Positions 1 through 5,808 of a stretch of DNA of 5,808 bases are shown here, piece by piece. The notes under the pieces are model-generated. The model did no database searches. It was given only the letters and a program-made list of their open reading frames with translations, and was not told where the DNA came from. This DNA comes from Acidobacteriota bacterium. Lineage in GTDB: Bacteria > Acidobacteriota > Terriglobia > Terriglobales > Acidobacteriaceae. The translations under genes were made by a program, and so were the position numbers. The stretch covers positions 1 to 5,808 of the forward strand of contig JAJYSL010000280.1 in assembly GCA_021793595.1 (NCBI GenBank). The letters are read 5' to 3'. Within the stretch, counting starts at the first letter, position 1; each line of letters starts with the position of its first letter.

Positions 1-985
1 GCTGATGGTTTGCGTTGCGGCTCTCCTGCCCGGAAAAGATGCAGAGCTCCCCGTGACGCGCAGAGATGGAGAGTGTGTTGGGCCAGTTCTGGCAAAGATC
101 TTCCACGATATGAGAAATCCGGCAGAGAAGAATGTGATGTGCAATTCGAGGGCTCCCCTCGTTTGACTCCGGGTCATGCCTCATACGGAGAACAAGAACT
201 CGATCCGGCAGCCGGCGCAAGCCCACGTTCGCCGCCAGGGTCTTCAACTCCTGCGGGTCGCCGACTTCCCCGGAGAGTAGTAGGGCGGCCAACTCCTTGC
301 GGTCCAGGGCCATTTCTCGACTCTGCACGCGTTGGAAATCGCTCGTGATCTGGAGGCGCTTCCAGGAGTTCGCGAAATACCGCGCAAACAATTCCAGCAC
401 GCGCACCATCTCAGAAAGCTGCGCAGAGGTCACAACAGGCACCTCGTAATAAGCAGCTTCGAGCTTGACCAGGTCGATGTGCTTCTGGCCGGCAAGCGCT
501 CCGCGCACCCGCTCAAAGCCTTCCCGCGTCGGGGGTTGGGTCAGCACCTGGCCGGAAAAGAGCGTCCCGAGGTACTCGCCGTCGCAGATGACCGGAACTG
601 CGATGTCCGTTAGCCCCACATGGCACGGGTAAACCTGGCTGCATTCGGTGGCGCGGCACCGCTGCTTTGCTGGAACGTCCGATCGGGCGCAGGTCTCCTC
701 TTCATGGGCGCCAAATCCATGTACCAGGTCGCAAAAGAGTGTGCTGGGAGAGTTGCGGTTAGATAAAGCGCTGCCACCCGGCTGAAGCTGCACCAAGGCA
801 TCCGAGGTATTTACTCGTTCCTTGAAAACGGATTTGAGTGGGTTGAGCTCGTCTACCCACATCAACTCCACATTGCGGATGGGGCTGGAGTTGTTGAGGA
901 ACATCAGAAAATATCTAAAAAGCTCCAGGTCCTTTTGAAAATCCTGTTTTAATGTGTCGCTTAAGGCGGCTTTACGTTCGCTCAC
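1..985 (-). CDS. PocR-domain transcriptional regulator, probably AraC family (3' end outside window)
   Basis: An open frame on the minus strand runs off the left edge; 328 residues are visible. Residues about 9-190 match a PocR sensory domain: cysteines at 85, 99, 110, 115, 121 and 134, a PCHVGL motif at 120-125, the stretch DIAVPV at 127-132, and GTLFSGQV at 140-147. A helical linker follows (about 190-230), then a segment at about 231-320 (ELAALLLSGE, then LPDRVLVLRM) that resembles the GGDEF-like domain of CdaR-type regulators. This order usually precedes a C-terminal AraC-type helix-turn-helix, which would lie beyond the window; that part is inferred. PocR domains are known as ligand sensors in regulators and sensor kinases. 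I chose GTG at 985 because GGGGG lies eight bases upstream and the frame has stop codons further upstream. An in-frame TTG at 1033 would add 16 residues. It follows the dehydrogenase on the same strand after 113 bases and may regulate the locus. The PocR call is firm; the family of the missing DNA-binding part is less so. Confidence 0.85.
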   Translation of the reverse strand, partial: MSERKAALSDTLKQDFQKDLELFRYFLMFLNNSSPIRNVELMWVDELNPLKSVFKERVNTSDALVQLQPGGSALSNRNSPSTLFCDLVHGFGAHEEETCARSDVPAKQRCRATECSQVYPCHVGLTDIAVPVICDGEYLGTLFSGQVLTQPPTREGFERVRGALAGQKHIDLVKLEAAYYEVPVVTSAQLSEMVRVLELFARYFANSWKRLQITSDFQRVQSREMALDRKELAALLLSGEVGDPQELKTLAANVGLRRLPDRVLVLRMRHDPESNEGSPRIAHHILLCRISHIVEDLCQNWPNTLSISARHGELCIFSGQESRNANHQ

Positions 986-1098
986 TGGCCAAACCCCCGT
1001 CGATACTTGGGAACGGCATCTATCCTTGCACAAATCGTGTTTAAATTCCGATAATTTTCGTCACTATACCGGTATTTCCATCGGAATTAAGCCTTTTC
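986..1098 (-). promoter_or_regulatory. Intergenic region with inverted repeats, probable promoter/operator of the PocR regulator
   Basis: This gap between the dehydrogenase stop and the regulator start is AT-richer than the flanking genes. It holds a perfect 9-base inverted repeat, AATTCCGAT at 1044-1052 and ATCGGAATT at 1080-1088, separated by 27 bases. A perfect 10-base palindrome, ATACCGGTAT, sits between the arms at 1066-1075. Read on the minus strand, TATAGT at 1068-1063 could be a -10 element, but only a poor -35 match (TTAATT at 1090-1085) stands upstream. If that -10 is used, both repeat types would overlap the promoter or the transcription start, as expected for an operator. The promoter assignment is an inference; the repeats themselves are plain in the sequence. 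Confidence 0.4.
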
Positions 1099-1911
1099 CT
1101 ATGAATGCGCCCGAACGGTCAATCCTCCATCCACCACTAGTTGTGTTCCCGTGATGAAGGAAGACCCACCCGCAGCCAGAAACAGGACCGCATCCGCTAC
1201 GTCCTTCGGGAGCCCCCGGCGCTGAAGTGGATGAAGGGATGCGGTCCGGCTTGCGAGTTCCTCCGAATCCGGAGCCTGGCGCGCGTATTCTTCCCAGAGC
1301 CGCGTATCGATGTACCCAGGGCAGACTGCATTCACCCGGATACCGCGGGGAGCGAGTTCAAGCGCCAGGTTACGGGTAAGCGCTAGAAGGCCAGCCTTGG
1401 AGCAAGCGTAAGTTGTCGAGTCGGGAAAGGCGTGGGTTGCATGGATCGAGCTGATGTTGATCACTGCTCCTCCACTTGCCGGGAACAGCGGTACGAGGGC
1501 TTGCGTCAGGAGAAAAGGCGCTCGAAGATTGACGGCCATGATATTTTCCCAGAGGATGGCGGTCATCTCTGGGAAGGGTCTGTCCAGCTCTACACCCGCG
1601 TTGTTCACTAGGATATCGATACGGCCATACGATCTCTTCACGAACTCGGCCACAGCTGTTATATCGTCCGCATTCGCCAGGTCGGAGAGAAGGAAGCTGA
1701 CAGGAGTGGCAGCATTTGCCGCTGTAAGCTTGCGCGCGCTAGCAGAGCCAGTCGCCTCGTCACAATCCAGAATACATACACGTGCGCCCGCTTGCTGAAA
1801 ACTTTCAGTGATGGCTTTTCCGATCCCCTGGGCTCCTCCAGTGACAAGAGCGACCTTGCCCGCCAGGCATCCCTCGTCGCCGACTCTTTTGTCCTCTCTC
1901 ATCGCGCTCAT
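1099..1911 (-). CDS. SDR-family NAD(P)-dependent oxidoreductase
   Basis: A complete 270-residue classical short-chain dehydrogenase/reductase, slightly longer than the usual ~250 because of an N-terminal extension of about 15 residues. The Rossmann glycine motif TGGAQGIG is at 24-31. Asp49 at the end of the second strand favours NAD over NADP. The NNAG motif is at 103-106. The catalytic tetrad is Asn128, Ser155, Tyr168 and Lys172 (YACSK), and CPG at 195-197 precedes the substrate-loop region. No signal peptide is seen, so it should act in the cytoplasm. Its ATG overlaps the hydrolase stop in an ATGA arrangement, implying co-transcription and probably translational coupling; AAAGG lies a few bases upstream. 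A second ATG at codon 4 is an alternative start. The substrate cannot be read from sequence. The context suggests a sugar, such as the monosaccharide released by the hydrolase. Fold and catalytic competence are near certain; substrate is unknown. Confidence 0.95.
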   Translation of the reverse strand: MSAMREDKRVGDEGCLAGKVALVTGGAQGIGKAITESFQQAGARVCILDCDEATGSASARKLTAANAATPVSFLLSDLANADDITAVAEFVKRSYGRIDILVNNAGVELDRPFPEMTAILWENIMAVNLRAPFLLTQALVPLFPASGGAVINISSIHATHAFPDSTTYACSKAGLLALTRNLALELAPRGIRVNAVCPGYIDTRLWEEYARQAPDSEELASRTASLHPLQRRGLPKDVADAVLFLAAGGSSFITGTQLVVDGGLTVRAHS

Positions 1912-4100
1912 TGCACGGGCCTTTGTGCTCCCAGGCTTCCAATCTGGTCGATGAAAATCAATTCTGAGCTGTTCGGTATGGGCAGAGTGACCGTCAGCCC
2001 CTTGTCCAGCAGCTCGCGGCCACTTACCGTTTCGTCCGAAGCGGTGTGATCGTGAAAGTGCAGACGATATTGGCGATCCGGGAGCAAACCTTTCAGCGGA
2101 AAGGCGTGCTGGCCCTCCTGTTGTGCCGAGCCCCGAAAAGAGTAAACGACACCACGTGCCCGCTGCGGATCAAAGTACTCTATTCCGTCCCAGTGCACAC
2201 CGTTCGGCCGCTCAGAAATGTGATAAAGATCCGCATCTCGGATCAAGGGGCGCAATTGGCTCTTGTACAACGCAAACTCTTCTTTTGCTGCGGCATGTTG
2301 TTCGGGCGTCCAGGCGTTTGTGTCCTGCATGATGGTGAGCCAGCCCATCATGCCGCTTCGTAACATGTACAGGAAGTTTTGAATCTTCGGCGTTGGCCAC
2401 TTCTCGACGTAATCCTCAAGCATCGCCGTCGGCAGAACTTGGCTGGCGTCATAGAATGCGCGCCGGTTGGAGAGTGGATCATAGGTATCGGTGATCGAAA
2501 AATAATCTCCATGGGACGCGCTGCCGAAATCCACCATACGCCCACCATCATCACAGATTTCAAGCAGCAGACTCGGATGCTCTCTGCGCAGGCGCGAGTA
2601 AATGCCATAGTAGGCGCGCACCGCATGATAGCTCACGTCAGTGGAGTTGGAGGTCAGCGGCATGGCCGCTCCGCTACCCGTCACCGTGGATATGTAGGAA
2701 GCAGGCGGGGCCGCATGAGGGTGATCGGCGCGGGCGCAGGTATGTGTAACCACGTATCCATCGTGCTCCAGCATGTCGAGCTTGTAGGAACTGACGATGC
2801 GCTTCAGCTCCTCTTCTGCATATTCCTTTGCCGCAGGCACACCCAAATCGATCGTCCGGCCTACAAACGGGTCCGGTTTCCACCCGGCAGGCACGTCGGC
2901 AACGAGCCAGTCTTTCACCCTGGGATCATGGACATTTAGCGCTCCGGGATTTTGGTCGATGCCGGCTTGCGCCCAGTCCACCCATACACCGAATTTCAAG
3001 CCATGCTGGTGCGCATAGTCGGACAGGGCTGCCAGACCATGTGGAAATTTCTTCGGATCAGGATACCAGTCCCCTACTCCGCGGAACCATCCCGCATCCA
3101 GGTGAAACATCTCCAAGCCAAGTTCGGCGGAATCCCGGATCATTTGTTTTGCGAGTGTCTCATTCACTTGCATGCCGCTACCCCAACTGTTATTCACCAG
3201 CAGAGGATAGTCAGGATTCTTCCAGGTATTGGCGTTGGTAAGCACATGCCTCACCCAGGGACGAAGCACATTTCCCAGATTGTCGCGGCCGCCGACGAAA
3301 GCGCCCAGAAAGATAGGCGGGGCGTCAAAGGCTTCCTGTGGCAATAGACGCGTAAAGAACGGTGGTGGATCCGGATTCAAGCCGACCACTCCATGTATCG
3401 AATTTGCGTCGCGCTTGAGTGTCAGGCTTACGCGCCCACTGAATCCCACGCCGACATACCAGCCATCTTCGGCCCTGCCGTTGCGCTGCAGCATGAACCA
3501 CGGGACAATCTCGCGAGGCTGACCGTTTCCGGCATAAGTGCTTGAGGTCCCTTCCCATTGGTAACCGACCGGCATGGTCGCCTGATGCGTGCCAATTGCC
3601 GTTGGCGTACCGGCGCCTTTATCGACATACACGTGCTCGAGGGAAGCAGTTGCCTCAGTTGGACAGTTGAAGCGAAAGCTGGCCTGCAATGGAATCCATA
3701 TCTCGCGCGAGGTCAAATTTTCAATACGAATCCGGTGCTCGATGGGGCCGATCGCAGCCGGTGCCCTCCACTCCCAGGTCAGTCTCATGCGGGGCGACGC
3801 CGACTCGTAAACAAATGAGACATGCTTTGCATCCACGCGCCCTGCGCTGGCGTCTAGCTTCCAATGCAGAGGCACTGTGCTCCCGTCCACCTTTGCCGAG
3901 CCGATCAGTTCCTCGCTGGCTTGGTTCTTCCATGCGGCCTCGCCAGGTGCCTGGAGACTTATCAATTGCGGAGACTCCTCACCCGCCTTAAAACGGAGGA
4001 TTGTCTGCTCAGTTTTCAAAATCGCGGTGTTTTGCGCCGATGCATTGGCAGTCCATGTAAGCGCAGCGAACAGGGTGCAAGCAATCAAAGAACGATACAC
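1908..4100 (-). CDS. Exported GH36-type alpha-galactosidase-like glycoside hydrolase
   Basis: A complete 730-residue protein of typical GH36 length. Residues 1-22 form a signal peptide ending in ANASA, so it is exported to the periplasm or beyond. An N-terminal beta-sandwich (about 25-290) precedes a catalytic TIM barrel (about 295-600), and a C-terminal beta-domain (about 620-722) closes the chain. Barrel motifs are HLDAGWF at 333-339, PDPKKFPHGL at 347-356, GLKFGVWVDW at 367-376, LDMLEHDG at 441-448, EICDDGGRMVD at 514-524 and SITDTYDPLSNR at 535-546. By analogy with clan GH-D enzymes, Asp447 is the likely nucleophile and Asp538 the likely acid/base. Family members remove alpha-galactosyl or related units with retention. 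The lysine two residues before the nucleophile in most GH27/GH36 enzymes is Glu445 here, so specificity may differ. The start is GTG at 4100, with AGGAGG five bases upstream. It lies just after a TonB-dependent receptor and overlaps the dehydrogenase start by four bases. Clan assignment is firm; substrate is not. Confidence 0.9.
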   Translation of the reverse strand: MYRSLIACTLFAALTWTANASAQNTAILKTEQTILRFKAGEESPQLISLQAPGEAAWKNQASEELIGSAKVDGSTVPLHWKLDASAGRVDAKHVSFVYESASPRMRLTWEWRAPAAIGPIEHRIRIENLTSREIWIPLQASFRFNCPTEATASLEHVYVDKGAGTPTAIGTHQATMPVGYQWEGTSSTYAGNGQPREIVPWFMLQRNGRAEDGWYVGVGFSGRVSLTLKRDANSIHGVVGLNPDPPPFFTRLLPQEAFDAPPIFLGAFVGGRDNLGNVLRPWVRHVLTNANTWKNPDYPLLVNNSWGSGMQVNETLAKQMIRDSAELGLEMFHLDAGWFRGVGDWYPDPKKFPHGLAALSDYAHQHGLKFGVWVDWAQAGIDQNPGALNVHDPRVKDWLVADVPAGWKPDPFVGRTIDLGVPAAKEYAEEELKRIVSSYKLDMLEHDGYVVTHTCARADHPHAAPPASYISTVTGSGAAMPLTSNSTDVSYHAVRAYYGIYSRLRREHPSLLLEICDDGGRMVDFGSASHGDYFSITDTYDPLSNRRAFYDASQVLPTAMLEDYVEKWPTPKIQNFLYMLRSGMMGWLTIMQDTNAWTPEQHAAAKEEFALYKSQLRPLIRDADLYHISERPNGVHWDGIEYFDPQRARGVVYSFRGSAQQEGQHAFPLKGLLPDRQYRLHFHDHTASDETVSGRELLDKGLTVTLPIPNSSELIFIDQIGSLGAQRPVQ

Positions 4101-5352
4101 ACGAACCTCCTAAAGAAGAAAAGGGCCGCCCTTGAGCAGCCCGGCCCCGATCGTTCCTAGAAAAAAACCGTAAACCTAGCTGCATAATGCGACTGCCGCT
4201 CTTGCCATTCACGCCGCCAAAAGTTGGTGAATCGGGATCGTTGTTGATGGTGCCGTATATAGGATGGTTGAACACGTTTGTCGCTTCAATGCGGGTTTCG
4301 AGATAGCGGCTTGTATTGCTGCCGAGGGGGTAGGTCTTCAGCAAGGTCGCATCCGTTCTGAAGTCGCCCGGATTGCGAACATTCGGATAGACGAAAGGCA
4401 TGTTTCCCAAGCTGTAATCCGGAGTGCGGACGAATGCCTGTCGCTGAAAGATCCCAGTGGCGCTCGGGTAAATAAACGCGCCATTCACGTAGACTTGCTG
4501 CGAGTAATTCTTATTGTTTTTGAGGTAGTTGCTGTCGGCCAGCGACCAGCGTATCGCTGCGCCCGGTGCAGTCACGCCACCATCTACCGTGGGCGCCAGC
4601 ACAGGCGTCCCTTTCGGGTCCCAGATCGTGACGCCGGCAAATCCCCAGCCGCCGACCACTGCATCCAGCAGGTGGCCGCTAAATCCGCTTGGCGTCCCGA
4701 GAAACTGCCGTCCTCGACCGAATGGAAGATCGTAGGAGTAGGTCAGCTTCACGGTCTGTGGCTTCTCGTAGAGGGCGAGTCCATAGCCCTCCATCAGATT
4801 ATGGGGATTCTGGAGTATTCCGATGTTGGACGTGCCATTGTGCTGGATGTCCTTTCCCCCGGTGTCCGTGAGAGTTTTTCGGATGGCGTAGGAGCCGAGG
4901 AATGTCAGGCCATGATTCGTCGTCGTTTGTATTTGAAAATCTGCGTAGTTCGAGAACGATTTACCCCATGATGCCTGGCCAGGGCTCACTTGCGTGTACT
5001 GAGGCGAGAGCCCGAGTAGTTGATAGAGCTGTACCGTCGGCTGACTGGCGAAAGTCTGCGACTGGCCATAGAACGGATTCGGCACATCATCCAGCATCTT
5101 GGAGCCGAGATGGTAATCGCTGAGCGGGACGTTGTTGAGACTCCATCCTGACACCGGCATCAGCAAGTGGATGCCGCGATCGCCTTCATATTCCGCAGTG
5201 ATCACCCAGTTGCGTCCTATCTGGCGCTGTACACTCGTCCCCCACATATAGTCTTCAGGGCTGTCGTAGTGCGGGAGCAGGGAAGAGCCGCCCTGATCCG
5301 GGTTTGCGGAAGCGCCAAACGTCTGGTACCCATAGGCGGCATTTGTCGTCAC
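4009..5352 (-). CDS. TonB-dependent receptor, C-terminal beta-barrel part (frameshifted fragment 2)
   Basis: This frame encodes the end of an Oar-like TonB-dependent outer-membrane receptor, made of alternating beta-strand segments and loops. Recognisable stretches include NWVITAEYEGDRG, the YSYDLPFGRGRQF strand, VVGGWGFAGV, and near the end RIEATNVFNHPIYG followed by MQLGLRFF. The beginning and end as they stand are both artefacts. Sensible sequence continues in this frame upstream of the GTG at 5352, back to about 5500 (NSNTFNQIPTLDG, then FPLQPSGANLGFNPP). At the 3' end one extra T in the seven-T run at 4161-4167 would give LGLRFFF and a TAG at 4159-4157, a normal outer-membrane C-terminus ending in phenylalanine. 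The last ~50 residues as read run through the hairpin and into the hydrolase signal-peptide region and are not believable. The receptor would import a large ligand, probably an oligosaccharide, using TonB energy. Its ligand is inferred only from the neighbouring hydrolase. Confidence 0.85.
   Translation of the reverse strand: MTTNAAYGYQTFGASANPDQGGSSLLPHYDSPEDYMWGTSVQRQIGRNWVITAEYEGDRGIHLLMPVSGWSLNNVPLSDYHLGSKMLDDVPNPFYGQSQTFASQPTVQLYQLLGLSPQYTQVSPGQASWGKSFSNYADFQIQTTTNHGLTFLGSYAIRKTLTDTGGKDIQHNGTSNIGILQNPHNLMEGYGLALYEKPQTVKLTYSYDLPFGRGRQFLGTPSGFSGHLLDAVVGGWGFAGVTIWDPKGTPVLAPTVDGGVTAPGAAIRWSLADSNYLKNNKNYSQQVYVNGAFIYPSATGIFQRQAFVRTPDYSLGNMPFVYPNVRNPGDFRTDATLLKTYPLGSNTSRYLETRIEATNVFNHPIYGTINNDPDSPTFGGVNGKSGSRIMQLGLRFFSRNDRGRAAQGRPFSSLGGSCVSFFDCLHPVRCAYMDCQCIGAKHRDFEN
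4106..4111 (-). promoter_or_regulatory. Ribosome binding site of the GH36-type hydrolase
   Basis: A full AGGAGG on the minus strand ends five bases before the GTG codon at 4100. It fixes that GTG as the start and indicates independent, strong initiation despite the hairpin just upstream. Confidence 0.8.
4112..4142 (-). terminator. Hairpin plus T-rich run between receptor and hydrolase genes
   Basis: On the minus strand GGGCTGC (4142-4136) pairs with GCGGCCC (4129-4123) across a six-base loop (TCAAGG), giving seven pairs with one G-T wobble. TTTTCTTCTTT follows directly at 4122-4112. This has the form of a Rho-independent terminator, placed 14 bases after the inferred receptor stop codon. The hydrolase ribosome binding site starts one base past the T-run. 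It may end most receptor transcripts and let a fraction read through into the hydrolase and dehydrogenase genes, or it may stabilise a processed 3' end. Confidence 0.6.
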
Positions 5353-5808
5353 TGGAGGATTGAATCCGAGGTTTGCCCCGGAAGGCTGTAGAGGAAAGGT
5401 GCCAAGCCCATGTTGATGGCCGAACTCGCTGATCCAGTGTTTGCCATCGAGCGTGGGAATCTGGTTGAAGGTATTCGAGTTGTATTGTAGTAGAAGCTGA
5501 AATAGTCCGTCGAAAGCCCACTGAGGCCCTCATAGACGATTCCGCCGTTTGCGTGCAACATAGTTTTGTCATTGAGTTGGTAGGAGATGCCGATGCGCGG
5601 CTCGAAGTTGAGCCAGTCCGTGGTATAGAGATTTTTCTGTGGATATTCCTTTGTGTCTAAAAGCACGGTGCGCCCGGTAGCGCCTTGAGTGAGCCATTGT
5701 GGCGCAGGCAGTCCAACAAGGCCTGGCTCAGCTGAGGTGACCTGTGACCAACTCCAACTGCTATTGGCCTGGAGCACGTTTTTCGCGTTGATGTCATACA
5801 TCAGGCTG
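5349..5808 (-). CDS. TonB-dependent receptor, upstream barrel part (fragment 1; 5' end outside window)
   Basis: The open frame enters from the right edge, so the receptor N-terminus (signal peptide, carboxypeptidase-regulatory-like domain and plug) lies outside the window. Visible sequence is typical of Oar-like acidobacterial receptors: NFEPRIGISYQLNDKTMLHANGG is a barrel strand pair near 5550-5620, followed by IVYEGLSGL. The frame stays convincing to about 5500 (DYF). After that the sensible protein continues in the neighbouring frame, while this frame drifts through about 48 unlikely residues to a TGA at 5349-5351. A single missing base, most simply in the AAA at 5500-5502 on the plus strand, would join the two fragments into one gene (DYFQLLLQYNSN). 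The ATG at 5801 is internal and is not the real start. The fragments are almost certainly one gene, either broken or misread. Confidence 0.8.
   Translation of the reverse strand, partial: SLMYDINAKNVLQANSSWSWSQVTSAEPGLVGLPAPQWLTQGATGRTVLLDTKEYPQKNLYTTDWLNFEPRIGISYQLNDKTMLHANGGIVYEGLSGLSTDYFSFYYNTTRIPSTRFPRSMANTGSASSAINMGLAPFLYSLPGQTSDSILQ

Noticed and set aside
332..801. Open frames on both strands in the left part (plus 332-613, minus 610-801).
   Set aside because: They overlap the PocR regulator in other frames. The regulator frame carries the family motifs, so these are shadows.
1044..1088. The inverted repeat after the dehydrogenase as a Rho-independent terminator.
   Set aside because: The stem is only nine AT-rich pairs with a 27-base loop, and no T-run follows, so an operator role is more likely.
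954..1154. A 66-codon plus-strand open frame across the regulator-dehydrogenase gap.
   Set aside because: It has no ribosome binding site, overlaps both flanking minus-strand genes, and its product resembles nothing I know.
2379..2939. A 186-codon open frame on the plus strand.
   Set aside because: It is antisense to the catalytic barrel of the hydrolase, with no recognisable domain; typical shadow of a high-GC gene.
4009..4156. The ~50-residue tail of the receptor frame as a real protein extension.
   Set aside because: It reads through a hairpin, a ribosome binding site and the start of the hydrolase gene, and has no barrel character. A one-base loss in the T-run explains it.
4264..4971. 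A 235-codon open frame on the plus strand.
   Set aside because: It lies wholly opposite the receptor gene, has no family motifs, and the minus-strand receptor reading is far stronger.

Overview
The window looks like part of a sugar-use locus from a member of the Acidobacteriota (Terriglobia-type soil bacterium). The inference rests on the receptor fragment, which resembles the large Oar-like TonB-dependent receptors abundant in that phylum, and on its pairing with a secreted glycoside hydrolase. No phylogenetic marker gene is present, so the assignment is tentative.

All recognisable genes lie on the minus strand and are read from the right edge to the left edge. (1) 5808 to about 4157: the C-terminal part of a TonB-dependent outer-membrane receptor, with its 5' end outside the window. 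It is split by two apparent single-base losses, one near 5500 and one in a seven-T run at 4161-4167. The second removes the natural stop codon. (2) 4123-4142: a hairpin followed by a T-rich run in the short gap after the receptor, probably a terminator or attenuator. (3) 4100-1908: a complete exported GH36-type (alpha-galactosidase-like) enzyme with a GTG start and a strong AGGAGG site. (4) 1911-1099: a complete short-chain dehydrogenase/reductase whose start overlaps the hydrolase stop by four bases (ATGA). (5) 1098-986: a 113-base gap with two inverted-repeat elements. (6) 985 to 1: a regulator with an N-terminal PocR-type sensory domain, cut off by the left edge before any DNA-binding domain is seen.

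A plausible joint role is as follows. The receptor imports an oligosaccharide across the outer membrane. The exported hydrolase releases an alpha-linked sugar, and the cytoplasmic dehydrogenase oxidises the sugar or a derivative. The PocR-type regulator may control the set. The hydrolase/dehydrogenase pairing is supported by the overlapping stop and start codons; the link to the regulator is by proximity only. No RNA genes, CRISPR arrays, insertion sequences or attachment sites were seen. No gap between genes exceeds 113 bases.
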